A stretch of DNA of 64,000 nucleotides from Ochotona curzoniae (taxonomy: Eukaryota; Chordata; Mammalia; Lagomorpha; Ochotonidae). The notes below the pieces were generated by a model. It was not told the origin of the DNA. It saw only the letters and a program-made list of their open reading frames with translations, and ran no database searches. Position numbers and translations under genes: made by a program. This document shows, piece after piece, positions 46,843-57,734 of this stretch (position 1 is the first letter of the stretch; each line of letters starts with the position of its first letter). The stretch spans positions 5,890,001-5,954,000 of the forward strand of contig NW_024466459.1 of the NCBI RefSeq assembly GCF_017591425.1, given 5' to 3'.

Positions 46843-47889
46843 CTTATTTTTCTCTGTAATCCTTTTCACCTGAAATTATCTTACCCATTCAGTGTTTACC
46901 TTTAGTATCTTCTCTTAAAGCCACCTAGAATACAATTTGCTAGAATGTTATGTTTACAGTATATTCCCAAACATCGATAGGGAAAAATTTAACATTCTGA
47001 TAAAAACTCATTAAATCAGTTTACTGGACTAGCTACATCCACCTCCACCAAGATATGAACTGCTGCGCACTTAACACATTACAGCCAAGTCTGATGCATC
47101 CTCAAGAATGGATTATACATGAGTGAACAACAACAACAAAAATCAACACACTCTCTCTGATAAGTTTCCATAAATTAATATACAGAAAATCTCTAACACA
47201 GAGAGCACACTGAACCAGAAGATCAAATATTGGGACAGTGTGGTCTAGACCAGCGAGGGCGCCTGGTGCCCTTCCTTCACGTAGGACATGATGACCATGC
47301 CTGTCCATGGAGCGCCTCTGTGTTTTGGGGTCTCTGGAAAACAACTGACTCATATGAAAGCCTTCTCTGTACCTCCTTTCCTGAGTGTCAATCTTTAATT
47401 TAGAAGAAAAGAAAATTACAGCTCTTTTATTTGGCTATATGAAAATTTATGGGGCAGGGTGGTTTCCAGGCTGCTGCTCCTGCCGGGCACCGCTCTGATG
47501 ATGTATGTCCATGACATGTCACCAGGGTAGCTGGGCTCTGATGATCCATTGCGGCAACAAGTCATTCGTCATACATCACTGTCTCGACAGCTGCCCCCAT
47601 CTGGGCCTCTCCTATACACTCCAGCAGGGAGTCCTGGCTCCAAACAAGCTCCGTGTTCCACTGAGCTTCCATGATCACTGAATTCAGTGTGTATTTCTTA
47701 CCAGGAGTGGGAGAGAAGAAAAATAATGGTTAGTAGCAAACTCTATTGGAATATTTTAAAACGTTTAAAGGTAAAGCATTCATCCGTTGTGATTCCAGAA
47801 GCTATTAACAAAAGATGAATATGGGAAGTCAGATTTAGATTTTTAGATTTTCATTTACTACAGCACTACTGTTCAATAGACACGGAGCA
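46843..47889. other. Unassigned non-coding DNA
   Basis: No repeat recognised. 47220-47700 is less AT-rich than its surroundings and might hold a decayed pseudogene, but I recognise no protein in any frame. Confidence 0.4.
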
Positions 47890-48120
47890 TTCATTCTTTG
47901 CCAATTAGTCTGCAGAATTCACATGTATTGACTTATGTAATCCTGTAGCAGTCCTGTGGGAGTGTTAAGTACTGAGAGAGTATTATTATCGCCCATTTTG
48001 TAGATGAGCAAAATGTGGCTCAGTAAGATTAGCCTGCCAATTGTTGCCCTGCTAAGTAGACTAGACAGTACTTAGACTAAAAAAGTTGAAATTTGAGAAC
48101 ATTTGCTCTCAACCACTCGC
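47890..48120 (-). mobile_element. MIR SINE
   Basis: 'ACATGTATTGACTTATGTAATCCTGTAGCAGTCCTGTGGGAG', 'GTATTATTATCGCCCATTTTGTAGATGAGCAAAATGTGGCTCAGTAAGATTA' closely follow the reversed MIR consensus (ATGTATTAACTCATTTAATCCTCACAACAACCCTATGAGG, ATTATTATCCCCATTTTACAGATGAGGAAACTGAGGC). Confidence 0.85.
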
Positions 48121-48665
48121 CCAAAGTTGTATACTTCTTTTCATTGTACTCTGGGTCTTAATATAAGCTTGTAATGGCACCCATCTTCTAAGATGAAATG
48201 AATGTATCAACAGTGTACAGACATTTTACTCCTTTATAATAGCTATTACTATTAATGATAGCTTCATTAACAGTTACCTGTCAGATTCAAAGTTACATTG
48301 CAGGAGATTTTGTTTATGTTACTTAGGTCATTCAACCTTACAGAGTATCGTACTATTTGCTTTACTTTCAAATATTTGGGTAGAAAAAAGTACAGAAAAT
48401 ATATTGAAGGTATTTTAAATACATGTCATTTGCAAATTGATCAGGGAGAGAATCCTAAATAACTAGGAGGAAATTGTAACTCTAAAGAATGAATGGGGCA
48501 CTGGAAATAACCTCTCTAGAACAGTAGAAATGCAATTTGTGTGCATTCTAAATTAGCTTGGCTCAAATCTGTTCAAATACCATCAACATGAAATCTACAG
48601 AATCTACTTTTTTCAATAAAAATCTGAAGTTGTATGGGAATAAAAATATATTTACACTTTATACG
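48121..48665. other. Unassigned non-coding DNA
   Basis: AT-rich, nothing recognised. Confidence 0.5.
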
Positions 48666-48912
48666 TTTTTTTTTTTTCATTCAAAAGGCAGACAGACAGA
48701 ACTCTCACTTATTGACTCATTACCCGAATGCTTGCAGTGGCCATCACTGGGCTTGGCAAAACACGGAGCTAGTAATTCAGTTCAGGCCTCCTCTGTGGCT
48801 GGGACGGCCATGACTATCCCAGCAGCCCCCATTTCCTCCCAGGTCCTGTAGGAGTGTGAGTGGAAACCAAGACTAAAGATCAGGCACTAGGCTGTGGGAC
48901 AGACGTCCCCAA
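48666..48912 (-). mobile_element. Old CSINE
   Basis: Reversed tail (poly-T, 'CATTCAAAAGGCAGACAGACAGAAC'), 'CTTATTGACTCATTACCCGAATG', 'AGCAGCCCCCATTTCCTCCC' and reversed head 'ATCAGGCACTAGGCTGTGGGAC'. Internally shortened. Confidence 0.6.
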
Positions 48913-49072
48913 CTGCTGCTTCCCTACGAAGTCAAATACCGGCTCCCCCACAGCTTAACATTCGATTATGACAGATTGTGTCTTTCCATACCCAAAAGAC
49001 ATTAATGACATTTTATATTCATTTGAATAAACTAAAATAAACCGCATAACTAAAACACAATATTTAAAATAG

Positions 49073-49110
49073 AATAAATAAATAAACATAAATAAATAGA
49101 TAAATAAAAC
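49073..49110. repeat. (AAATA)n / (AATA)n simple repeat
   Basis: A-rich run of AATAAATAAACATAAATAAATAGATAAATAAA. Confidence 0.9.
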
Positions 49111-49133
49111 TATCTGGGCTTTTTAGTATCTGT

Positions 49134-49265
49134 TATAAATGACCTTTATTGCTATTGCAAAGAATTGAGACTAGGAATAAAGATGTTTGTCCTACGCGTT
49201 GTGTACCTAGTATAAATGACCTTTATGATAACAGCAAGGAGTTGAGACTAGAAATAAAGATGTTT
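49134..49265. repeat. 55-bp tandem duplication, period 77 bp
   Basis: Copy A 49134-49188 and copy B 49211-49265 share TATAAATGACCTTTAT, then a variable 8-10 bp, then '(A/G)GA(A/G)TTGAGACTAG(G/A)AATAAAGATGTTT'. They are roughly 85 percent identical. Copy B abuts a 3'-truncated SINE. Confidence 0.9.
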
Positions 49266-49388
49266 TTCCCAGGCCACAAGCAGGGAGCTGGATGGAAAGA
49301 GACACTGCCAGGCTTGGAACTGGAACCATATGGGATCCTGGCACATGCGAGGCGAGGACTTTAGCCACTAGGATACCGTGCTGGGCCC
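49266..49388 (-). mobile_element. CSINE fragment (5' half only)
   Basis: 'CCCAGGCCACAAGCAGGGAGCTGGATGG', 'CTTGGAACTGGAACCATATGGGATCCTGGC' and reversed head 'TTTAGCCACTAGGATACCGTGCTGGGCCC'. The 3' half is missing and replaced at a sharp junction with copy B of the 55-bp duplication. It is a young-type sequence, so the loss is fairly recent. Confidence 0.9.
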
Positions 49389-49873
49389 TAAATCCTGCTT
49401 AAATTTTAAGGTAAAATATAAATGGCTACTCTCCTCCAATGGATCAATCTCCCCATCAGCCATTTTTACACAGATTCAGTAATTTAAACTCAATGTTAAA
49501 AAAGAAAGAAAAAGTCTTGCCAGTTAGCAAGGTAGATTTTTAAAATGATTTTTTTTCTTACAATGAAAGGGAAAGAGAACTTGAATTTTGCTAAAATTAA
49601 GAACTTCTGCACTGTGAAATACTAAGAGAATGAACACATGAAAATATAAATACCAACTAAAATCGATAAAGGAATGTATGAACAAAATGAAATAAATAAA
49701 TAACTAAATGAGAAACTCAGTTTACCAATGAGGCAAAGATTTACAGAAGATAATTTATAAAAGAGACATGCAGGTGACAAATAATGTTATCAACATATGC
49801 TCATCACTTGTCATTAGAGAAATGAAACAAAAAGAGTGAGCTAGCATAGCACATACACTAGCATACGTTAACT
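49389..49873. other. Unassigned non-coding DNA
   Basis: AT-rich, A-run rich; nothing recognised. Confidence 0.5.
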
Positions 49874-50040
49874 TTCAAAGATTTACAGAGAGGGGGAGAG
49901 ACAGAAATGTCTTCCATTTGCTAGTTCATTCCCCAGATGACTGCAATGACGAGAGTTGAGTTGATTCAAAAGCCAGGTGTCAGGAGGTTCTTCCAGGTCT
50001 CCCACATGGATACAGGGTCCCAAGGCTTTGGGCCACAAGA
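49874..50040 (-). mobile_element. CSINE fragment (3' half)
   Basis: 'TTTCAAAGATTTACAGAGAGGGGGAGAGACAG', 'GTTCATTCCCCAGATGACTGCAATG', 'CAGGTCTCCCACATGGATACAGGGTCCCAAGGCTTTGGGCC'. The head half is absent. Confidence 0.82.
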
Positions 50041-50172
50041 GTAAACCTTCTAGATTATGAACTGGAACCAATATTGGAGGCTAATCTAAAATCCATATGT
50101 AAACCAAATAAGCACATGCATGTTGACAACAGATTCTTATACAATCTTCAAAAAGTGCAAGCAACCAGGGGG

Positions 50173-50220
50173 TCCTCCTAAAAGTGTGTCCTCCTAAAAG
50201 TGGGTCCTCCTAAAAGTGGG
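50173..50220. repeat. 16-bp tandem repeat, 3 copies
   Basis: TCCTCCTAAAAGTGTG / TCCTCCTAAAAGTGGG / TCCTCCTAAAAGTGGG. Nearly exact, outside any recognised element. Confidence 0.97.
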
Positions 50221-50304
50221 TCCCAACCCTGTAACAGAACACAATTCACCAAGAAAAAGAAATGGGCTGTTGAACTTCACAAAGGCATAGATAACTTTAG
50301 GTCT

Positions 50305-50643
50305 TGTTCATTTATTTGAAAGTCAGAGTTAGAGAGTGTGTGTGTGTGTGTGTGAGTGAGAGAGAGAGAGAGACGTTGAGGCAGACAGAGAGATCTTCCA
50401 TTTGCTGATTCACTTCTCGGGTAGTTGCAGCATCTAGGGCTGAAGGGCTAAAGCCAGGAGCCAGAAGCCTCTTCTGGGTCTTGCGTGTGGGTGGCAGAGG
50501 GCCAAGCACTTGGGCCATCTTCTGCTGCTTTTCTCAGTCATCATCAGGGAGCTGGATCTGAAAGCGAGCAGTGGAGAAACAAATCCAGAAGGAATACTGG
50601 TGTTGCGGCTGGCAGCTGAAGCTCCTAGATCATAATGCTGACC
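50305..50643 (-). mobile_element. Older-type CSINE with TG/AG expansion
   Basis: Reversed tail 'TTCATTTATTTGAAAGTCAGAGTTAGAGAG' runs into a (TG)n(AG)n expansion at 50336-50373. 'CTTCCATTTGCTGATTCACTTCTC', 'GGAGCTGGATCTGAAAGCG' and a decayed reversed head follow. Confidence 0.85.
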
Positions 50644-50796
50644 TCAGACATAGAAAACCTTAAACATCAATCCCAGTAAAATAGGTAGCTTGAAAAGGCT
50701 CCAACTTATATGTTCCATTTATAGGCCGTTTTGGATAACCAGCTAAAACAAATCAATGGATCAATGGTGGAAGGAGTTATTGAGTAAACACACTGT

Positions 50797-50835
50797 GTTG
50801 GTTGTTGTTGTTGTTGCTGTTGTTGTTGTTGTTGC
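50797..50835. repeat. (TTG)n trinucleotide repeat
   Basis: GTTGGTTGTTGTTGTTG, one CTG interruption, then five more TTG units. Confidence 0.95.
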
Positions 50836-50949
50836 TTTTTAGGGCATTGAAATAATTCTATGTGATACAATAGCAATAGAGTCATGTGACTACAAATTTG
50901 AACTCAGAATGTAAGAGTACAAATAATGGTCGCTTAAGAAAGCTTTCAC

Positions 50950-51243
50950 GGGGCAGTCACTGGGCAGGCACACAGTGGTTAAGACAACGGTTAGGGCATT
51001 CACACCCCAAAGTGGTAATGCCTGGATTTGAATCCCTGATCTGCTCCTTTGTCTAATTCACACCCTGCCAAGCAACAGGTGAAAACTCAAGCATCTGGGT
51101 CCCTGCCACTCGTGCTGGACATCCAGACTGATCTTCAAACTGCTGCCTTTGGCTTGGCCCAGCTCCAGCTGTTGCTGGCATTGGAGGAATGAATTAGCAG
51201 ATGAAGGATACCTCTCATCCCTTCCCTGTGTCAATAAACCTGC
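50950..51243 (+). mobile_element. Old CSINE
   Basis: 'GGGCAGGCACACAGTGGTTAAG' head, 'GGATTTGAATCCCTGATCTGCTCC', 'GGTCCCTGCCACTCGTGCTGGA', 'TTGGCTTGGCCCAGCTCCAGCTGTTGCTGGCATTGGAGGAATGAATTAGCAGATG'. The ending is reduced. Confidence 0.78.
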
Positions 51244-53129
51244 AATATTTTAGAGAATGTTTTATATATTCAACGTCATTCTCTTCATTTCACTTGGACT
51301 AAGAATTCCCAGTGCGCCAGGAAACTCTTCAATCCCACCACCAGCTCTGCCTTTGAAAGAGATCTCCATAGATCAGGATCTTGGCTTAAACTCTACCCTC
51401 AGCTGTTTTATCTCTCTTTACGTGTCACTGTGTCACAGAAAAATGACAGTTCCACCCCAGATTTCCTCATTGTTGTTGAAGCAAAGGCTAATAGTTTTGA
51501 ATCTCTGTGCCTCAACGGCGCCCAAAGCTGGACATTCCTCCACAATATTCTCCCGAGGCCAAACTTTTAATTTCAAGCCGAATACCAAGGTCAGCAGTCT
51601 CTAAGTTGACCCCCCCTGCCTCCCCCATCTGCCTTTGACAGAGTAAATGCCGGACTGCCTGCCACCAGCCCGTCTGGGATCAGCTGTTTCTCTGCCTTTG
51701 ATCTGCTGGTTTTGGGCTGTCTCAGCTCCAGAGGGCGTCTGCTTCAGCTTAGATACAGACCATGTCACTGATAAACTGTCCCACGGCCTATTGTGGCCAT
51801 TGTATTTGGGGAGGGGCTCACCTGTCAAAGTGACTGGTTACAACCCCTCCTTGACTGCAGGAAGCCTTTTTGATGCAGGCCAGATGATAATGAGAGTCTA
51901 ATTGAGTGATTAACTGCCTTGACTGACTTGCAGGTTTAAATGACACCACCACCTTCAGGTCCCTATTTGTCAGCAGGATCCCAGTTTGTAACTGTATGGC
52001 CATGATATTTGCAATTATAAGCCTTTCTTTTTAACCAGCAGGGATTTAACAAATGGACTTGGTTAATCACAGCTAGATGGCCCTCACATCTGACTTTGTT
52101 ATGCAAAAGCAGTGTATACATTCAACTTTATGATGGGATGTTTCATACACTCCCTTTCAGGATGCATAGGACCCATAAACTCAATTTCAGAAGACACAGA
52201 AACTCATCAAAACAGATCATGACCAATGCATGTTCAGCAATTCAGACACACCTTCAAGAGAAGACCTGGCTTTCGGGGACTGTCGCACACATGAGCCGTC
52301 TAAGCAATGAAAGTCTGCCCAAATATACTGTCTTTAATTAACTGGGTCTGAAGGGCCTATTAAGGCAACATTAAAAGGAACCAATCTCAGCGGGTTCTCA
52401 CAGTGGGAAGGGTATCCAAGGCTTTCAATTTACAAGGTCTTATTACAAAAAAATGCCCTGCTGTTCTGGTCCTGTTGTTTCTGCTTAGGAGCAATTTAAT
52501 GATCTGCTTTAGAGCAGAGAAATGATCCGAGAGAAAATGTCCAGGGTTGTGTGTTAGTGATCAAATGCGCTGTGGAATTTACAATGGAAACCAGGCACTT
52601 CCTTTTCGTATCAAAGTAGACCTGGGATAATGACATCAATACATTTGATTTGAAAAACCCTAATTGAACAAACCAGTAATCCTTCCGTGAATGTTTGCTG
52701 ACAATATGAGACCGATGCAGGCCAGCGTGACCCTACATATGACACAGACTATGAAAGCAATGAAAATGAAAAGAAGAAAATAATGGACCGAAAACATAGT
52801 TAAGGATGAACATGGCTTTGGACTTGCAAGTCACTTTGCAGTTTTTCCCTCAGTGATTCAATGTCATTCAAGGAGTAGACACAATTACGTACCATGTTTC
52901 GAGCCCTCCGCTGCCTCTGTCTACGGTAACTGATGCCGTCATCCATTATACATAAAAGGAATTGTTGATAAATGGCTATAAAGTGACAAGCTTTAGGATA
53001 ACTGTCTTGGCAACATGAAAGTCCTTCTATTTCTCCAAAACAGCATACAGAAGACCTAACCCTGCCCTAGGTCAATGAATACACAAGTAAGTATTTATAG
53101 ACAGATTTTTCAAGGACAGTCTTTGGCTG
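51244..53129. other. Repeat-free block
   Basis: Nearly 1.9 kb without any recognised repeat between SINE-rich segments on both sides; it contains the candidate enhancer at 51490-52800. Confidence 0.55.
51490..52800. promoter_or_regulatory. Candidate developmental enhancer / conserved non-coding element
   Basis: Repeat-free DNA with closely spaced transcription-factor words: E-box CAGCTG (51681-51686), TCF/LEF-type CCTTTGATC (51695-51703), SOX-type CCATTGTA (51797-51804), E-box CACCTG (51819-51824), TAATTG-type (51899-51904), TTTGCAATTATAAG (52009-52022), and the composite CTTTGTTATGCAAAA (52094-52108), one base off the SOX2-POU consensus CTTTGTTATGCAAAT. 52440-52740 is similar unique text. 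Exclusion of repeats plus motif density suggests an enhancer under constraint. No coding frame is supported. The target gene cannot be named. Confidence 0.35.
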
Positions 53130-53387
53130 CCAGGATGGAGTTCCTGGTCCATACTGGGCTACTGTGGCCATTTGAGAATTGCAGCAGATGGAAGTAGTCT
53201 CCTGTTTGCCTTTCAAACTAAAGGGATACATCCTTAAAGAAGATACTGTACAGGGCACCGGGATTTCATCTTGATTACTAGCTCTGCTTGGGTCCCTTCC
53301 ACCCGTGTGGAAGATGGGATGGAGCTCAAGGCTCCTGACCATCCACACCTGGCCAAGTCAGGTATTTGAGGATAGACAGAAGATTTC
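53130..53387 (+). mobile_element. Old CSINE 3' halves (one or two copies)
   Basis: 53130-53225 (GAGTTCCTGG, ACTGTGGCCATTTGAGAATTGCAGCAGATGGAAG, GCCTTTCAAACTAA) and 53280-53387 (GGGTCCCTTCCACCCGTGTGGAAGATGGGATGGAGC ... GTATTTGAGGATAGACAGAAGATTT) both match the 3' half of older CSINEs. The second is interrupted by the younger SINE, and its tail resumes after 53758. Confidence 0.6.
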
Positions 53388-53428
53388 CGGGCCCAGTACA
53401 ACATCTCCCAGCTTAAATCCTGGCCTGC
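53388..53428 (+). mobile_element. Extra CSINE head
   Basis: CGGGCCCAGTACAACATCTCCCAGCTTAAATCCTGGCCTG has the layout of a CSINE first 40 bases (GGGCCCGGCGCAGTGGCCTAGCGGCTAAAGTCC) and is followed directly by a second, complete head at 53429. Confidence 0.5.
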
Positions 53429-53758
53429 TGGGCCTGGCGCAGCGGCCTAAATGCTAAAGGCCTTGCCTTGCAGGTTCTGGGATCCCATATGCTGGTTCTA
53501 ATCTCGATGGCCCAACTTCCCATCCAGCTCCCTGCTTGTGACCTGCGGAAAGCAGTCATGGACAGCCCAAAGTCTTAGGACGCTGCACTCTCATGGAAGA
53601 TCCAAAGGGGCTCCTGGCTCCTGGTTTCAGATTAGTGCAGCTCCGGCTATTGTGGCCTCTTGGAGAGTGAATCAGCAGATGGAAGATCTTCCTCTCTGTC
53701 TTTCCTCTGTCTGACCTCCCAATAAAAATAAATCTTTTTTCTAAAAAAAAAAAAAAAA
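53429..53758 (+). mobile_element. CSINE, younger type, nested
   Basis: Full copy: 'TGGGCCTGGCGCAGCGGCCTAAATGCTAAAGG', 'GGATCCCATATGCTGGTTCTAATC', 'CTTCCCATCCAGCTCCCTGCTTGTGACC', 'GGAGAGTGAATCAGCAGATGG', ending CCCAATAAAAATAAATC and a long A run (53743-53758). Confidence 0.93.
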
Positions 53759-53800
53759 TCCCTTTTGAACCTCTCTGCCTTTCAAATAAATTATCTTTAG
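53759..53800 (+). mobile_element. Tail of the interrupted old CSINE
   Basis: 'CCTCTCTGCCTTTCAAATAAATTATCTTTA' is the older-type CSINE ending (CTGCCTTTCAAATAAATAAATCTTT) and completes the copy broken at 53387. Confidence 0.7.
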
Positions 53801-56585
53801 CCCAATGAATATAGTTCTGTCTGAAATGAAACCACAGAAGTCACGAAGCATTCCAACTAAAAAAGAATAAAGATTTGTACACAACACCGAAAGAGTGAGG
53901 AGGAAAGCTGACTAACTCTCTCAGCTGGAATAAAACAGAACTAACGATGGGAACTGAAACACCGTGTGGTGAGATCAGAGCCTCGCAGAGGCTTGCATTC
54001 TGTGTCGGAAGTGTAGTCATCTCTTCTTTAAGGACAGACATTTGAAAATGCCTCATTCTATGTTATATATCCAGAATGCCTTTCTTTCCAAAAGACCAAT
54101 GATGGGCTAAGTGACCTGAGAAAGCTGGAAGACTATTCTAGTTTTTGTTCTCCAATCACAGTTATCTTTAAGAGCACTGTCTTACAACAGAAGGTAGGTG
54201 GATCAAAGGGCTGCTTACACTGCAGAATGGCAGGAAACCCTGTGTGATATTAACTTGATCTTCTTATCTGGCCTGCGCTTTCATCACAGGGATTTTCCTT
54301 TCTTTTAGTAAAAATGTTGGGACAGCCATCCACGAGTAGTTTGAGTTGTCCCCTAGTCAGGTCCTTGTACCACCATCTACATTATGTGACTCTGTTTCTC
54401 AGAATCCAGAAAGTGCGTATTTCAGAGGTGCCCTACAATCAGAATAACGAGCTCACTAATTAAGTAAGCAAACTCTCAATGGCCAAGCCCTTCTTAATAG
54501 CATCAAGTTAGGTAACTAGAAACTTCTTCCAGTCTAATTCATGAATTATTTGCATCCAAAGACAGTTCGTGTCAATTAAGAGTGGATTTAATGTGTTGGG
54601 ATGCTAAGCATGTTGAATTCATTAATAGATATGTATATGAAGCAATTAGAAACTATTATGTGTCATGTACAATATGAAACACTAGATACTATTCTTCTCT
54701 GTAAGCGTAGTAACCAAAACCATACTAGATAAAGAACAAGTCGCTTTAACACATTTCGATTCATTCAATCATGTGAAAGTTGTAAAATCTCCAACATTAG
54801 TTATTCCTGTATAGTTTTGTTGGCTGCCACTCGAACTGTATTTTAGCAAATGATGAGACACTCTCTAGGCAGATACAATAATCCACTCTTTGTCTTTAGT
54901 TTTACTTTAGCCATAGTTAACCACAATATGAAATAATACATGGGAAATTCAAAAGATAAGCCATATTAGAAAATCATTCTGTTGTTAGTAGTGTGATAAG
55001 CTCTTATATATTTTTTTTTCTGTGCCACCTGGAATGTAAAACGTACCTTTGCCCAGCCTAACCACCCTGTGCCCAGTACCATCCCTCCCTTGACCACGTA
55101 GGAGCCATCTGGGTTATCAGAAACACTGCTGTGGTTTTACAGGGCTTGTGTTCAAGTCATTCTAAGTTTATTTAAAAATAGTCCCAAATGTAAGAATTGT
55201 GATGCTAGCAATTCATAAAAGTCTTCTCAACATGAGAAAAGAAAGAAAGAAAAATCACGGCAAAGTTGCTAACATCCAGGCTAAGATGGAATGTTCTATC
55301 CACGGAAATGTAAAGAATGAAGAAATCATTGTGGTTTTGATGTTGTACTTCATACAACAAGAGGTATGACTGCAGCGTGTAAGTGCTTAGTTAAGTTGGG
55401 AAAAGTACAATATTCAGCAACATCCACTTTCAGTACTCAATCTGTGTTTCAAGTTATCCATGACTGGGGACTGCCTCCTCTCCATGTACTGAACAAGCAA
55501 AGGATGATGTTAATAATATGATTAATGCCTTTTACTGTGAAAGTTGATAAAAGCTTATCAAACCAAAGAAAAGTTTGAACTTGGTATTTTGAAAAAACTG
55601 CCAAAAAGTTCCGTATTAATTTTAAAGTTCACACATGCTGGCTTCTATGATAATGCAGCATACCACAAAATTTTTATGATGTGTAAGGAACTGGATCAAT
55701 TATGACACTGGGTGATGTGAAAAATCACTATCAATATCCTTTGATTTTTCTCTAGTCTTTTAAAACTGCTCTTCTAGCAGCATATTTGTTAACAAATGAC
55801 TTATATATATATGACCACACAATCTCATTTATATATATAACTTTTGCATGATCATTTGGGTTCTCATGAGACTTGATATCTATGTACTTCCCTAAAAGGG
55901 AAGAATCTGAGTGTTTGGCCTCAGTAAAGGTTATGCTAAAGTGAAGGCAGCAGAAGTAAAGTATTTGGCCTCTCATGCCCTCCTCTTTCTTGCCCCTCAC
56001 TCTGCATAAGGCAAGCCACAGAAGCTGCAATTCCTCTTTCCTAAGGGGGTTACGGAAACCGGAATCTCTTTTCCAAAGCAGCCGTAAGCCCAGAAATATT
56101 ACTTTAAATACCCCTCCCTGCTCAGCCTGCCTTTCTGTGTAAAAGCAGGACACAAGGAAATTAGAATGCTTATCCTGAAAAAGTCTTGCTCTACCTGTAA
56201 AGGGAAGAAACGCTACTACTACTATAGAATCTTGAGAATATGAAGCACAGAGACCCTGTTGGGTTTCCCGTCCGTCTGTTATGTTACTATTGGCTTTTAC
56301 CGGTTTTGTTCCAGCATGTACTGCATGGATATCTCCATCCAACCCAGCTATGCAATGAGCAGTGTAGCCTGGGTCTTCACTCCTGAAGGCTCACATGTTG
56401 TACCAGACCGTGATGGAGTGCCTTGCTGGGCTTGATTCTTCATCCGTTTTATGCTACCGAGGTGTCAACATGACACTCCCTGAGAGGTACAAAAGCACTC
56501 AATCCCTTGGCAAACCTTGGATTAATGAAAATTAATTTGATAAACAAAACCATTGCATCTTACAAGATGTGGCTTTTAAGATGCA
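53801..56585. other. Repeat-poor block of 2.8 kb
   Basis: No interspersed repeat recognised. It contains the longest open frame in the window (55752-56342, minus, 196 codons), which has no recognisable domain and whose 3' part is AT-rich with TATATATA runs; I treat it as chance. Confidence 0.5.
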
Positions 56586-56599
56586 ACATTCTAATTTTC
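56586..56599 (+). repeat. Probable target-site duplication, left copy
   Basis: ACATTCTAATTTTC; 56911-56924 reads GAATGCTAATTTTC. Confidence 0.6.
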
Positions 56600-56909
56600 T
56601 TTTTATCTAAGATTTACTTATTTTTATCGGAAAGTCAGATATACAGAGGAGAGACAGTGAGGAAGATCTTTCATCTGCTGATTCACTCTCCAAGTAGCCA
56701 CAACTGAGCTGATCCAAAGCCAGGTGCCAGGAGACCCTCCAGGTCTCCCACAGGGGCTCAGGTTCCCAATGGTTTGGACTGTCCTTGGCTGTTTTCCCTG
56801 GCCACCAGCAGGGAACTGGAGATGAAGTGGGGCCTCCAGGACATGAACCAGCACCAACACGGTGTGTGTGTATGGTGAGGACTTTAGCCAAGGGTATTGC
56901 TCTGGGCCC
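56600..56909 (-). mobile_element. CSINE, younger type
   Basis: Reversed tail 'AAGATTTACTTATTTTTATCGGAAAGTCAGATATACAGAGGAGAGACAG', 'CTGATTCACTCTCCAAGTAGCC', 'GGTCTCCCACAGGGGCTCAGG', 'GGCCACCAGCAGGGAACTGG' and reversed head 'GAGGACTTTAGCCAAGGGTATTGCTCTGGGCCC'. Open frames of 94 and 117 codons on the minus strand are SINE translations. Confidence 0.93.
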
Positions 56910-57074
56910 AGAATGCTAATTTTCAAAGCTTTGGCTATAGCGATTGCATGTATCACTGATGACAGGTCACTGCACACATAACACTTGCACTAATTAGTCT
57001 ACTTATACAGACGTTAAAGAGAAATCGATCCCAGGAATGTGCCTAGTCTGATTGTACAGACTCCGATTAGAGAA

Positions 57075-57300
57075 CTCAGCTCAACTCCCAGCTACAGCAT
57101 CTGACTTGAACATGCTGCTAGACCCTGAGAGGTAGCAATGATGATGACTCCACTAACAGAATCCCACCCACCACAAGGGACACAGTGGTCGGGCTTCCAG
57201 GTCTCAGTTTTAGTTCTGGTCAAACTCCCGTGGTTGCAAACTTTCATAGAGTCCAACTGCAGATGGGGAATTGTTTCTATTTCTTTCTTTCCTTCTCTGA
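57075..57300 (+). mobile_element. Old CSINE, 3' two thirds
   Basis: 'CTGCTAGACCCTGAGAGGTAGCAATGATG', 'CCCACCACAAGGGACA', 'TAGTTCTGGTCAAACTCCCGTGGTTGCAA' and a TTGTTTCTATTTCTTTCTTTCC tail keep the CSINE order. Strongly diverged. Confidence 0.55.
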
Positions 57301-57431
57301 TGAATGAATGAATGCATTTTAAAAATTCCCCTAAGCCTCAACATTCCTTAAGTTGAAAATGAGTGGAACATGTCTTTGTTTTCTTTTAGAAGTACGGCTT
57401 GGAGACATTTGTCTGGAAAATGTGCGGGCGT

Positions 57432-57432
<1 letters not shown>

Positions 57433-57463
<31 letters not shown>
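57433..57463. repeat. (CA)n microsatellite
   Basis: Uninterrupted run of about 15 CA units. Confidence 0.97.
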
Positions 57464-57467
<4 letters not shown>

Positions 57468-57734
57468 TAGAAGAGTCACATTATCTAATGTCCCACTGGA
57501 GATAACCTTCCGACAATCTGTGGTGGGAATGGAAGACTCACCGCGCTTTAACTAATACATTTTAAGCAAGTAAAAGCACCAAAATCCCATTGCCTTTCCC
57601 CACGTGAAGGGTGATTAAATATTGTAATTCACTAGGAGAGTTATTAGCCATTATTTTTTGGTAGAATCATAGACTTTTAGTGTCTTATAGCAAGGGAAAG
57701 AACTGGCCCAGTAACAATATGCAAATGACCTTGG

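Noticed and set aside
47450..47700. Processed pseudogene in a GC-richer patch
   Set aside because: I tried reading the minus strand but found only a 36-codon open frame with no recognisable protein.
55752..56342. Longest open frame (196 codons, minus strand)
   Set aside because: No recognisable domain, no splice context, and its 3' half is AT-rich with TATATATA runs. One frame of this length among 64 kb read six ways is not strong evidence.
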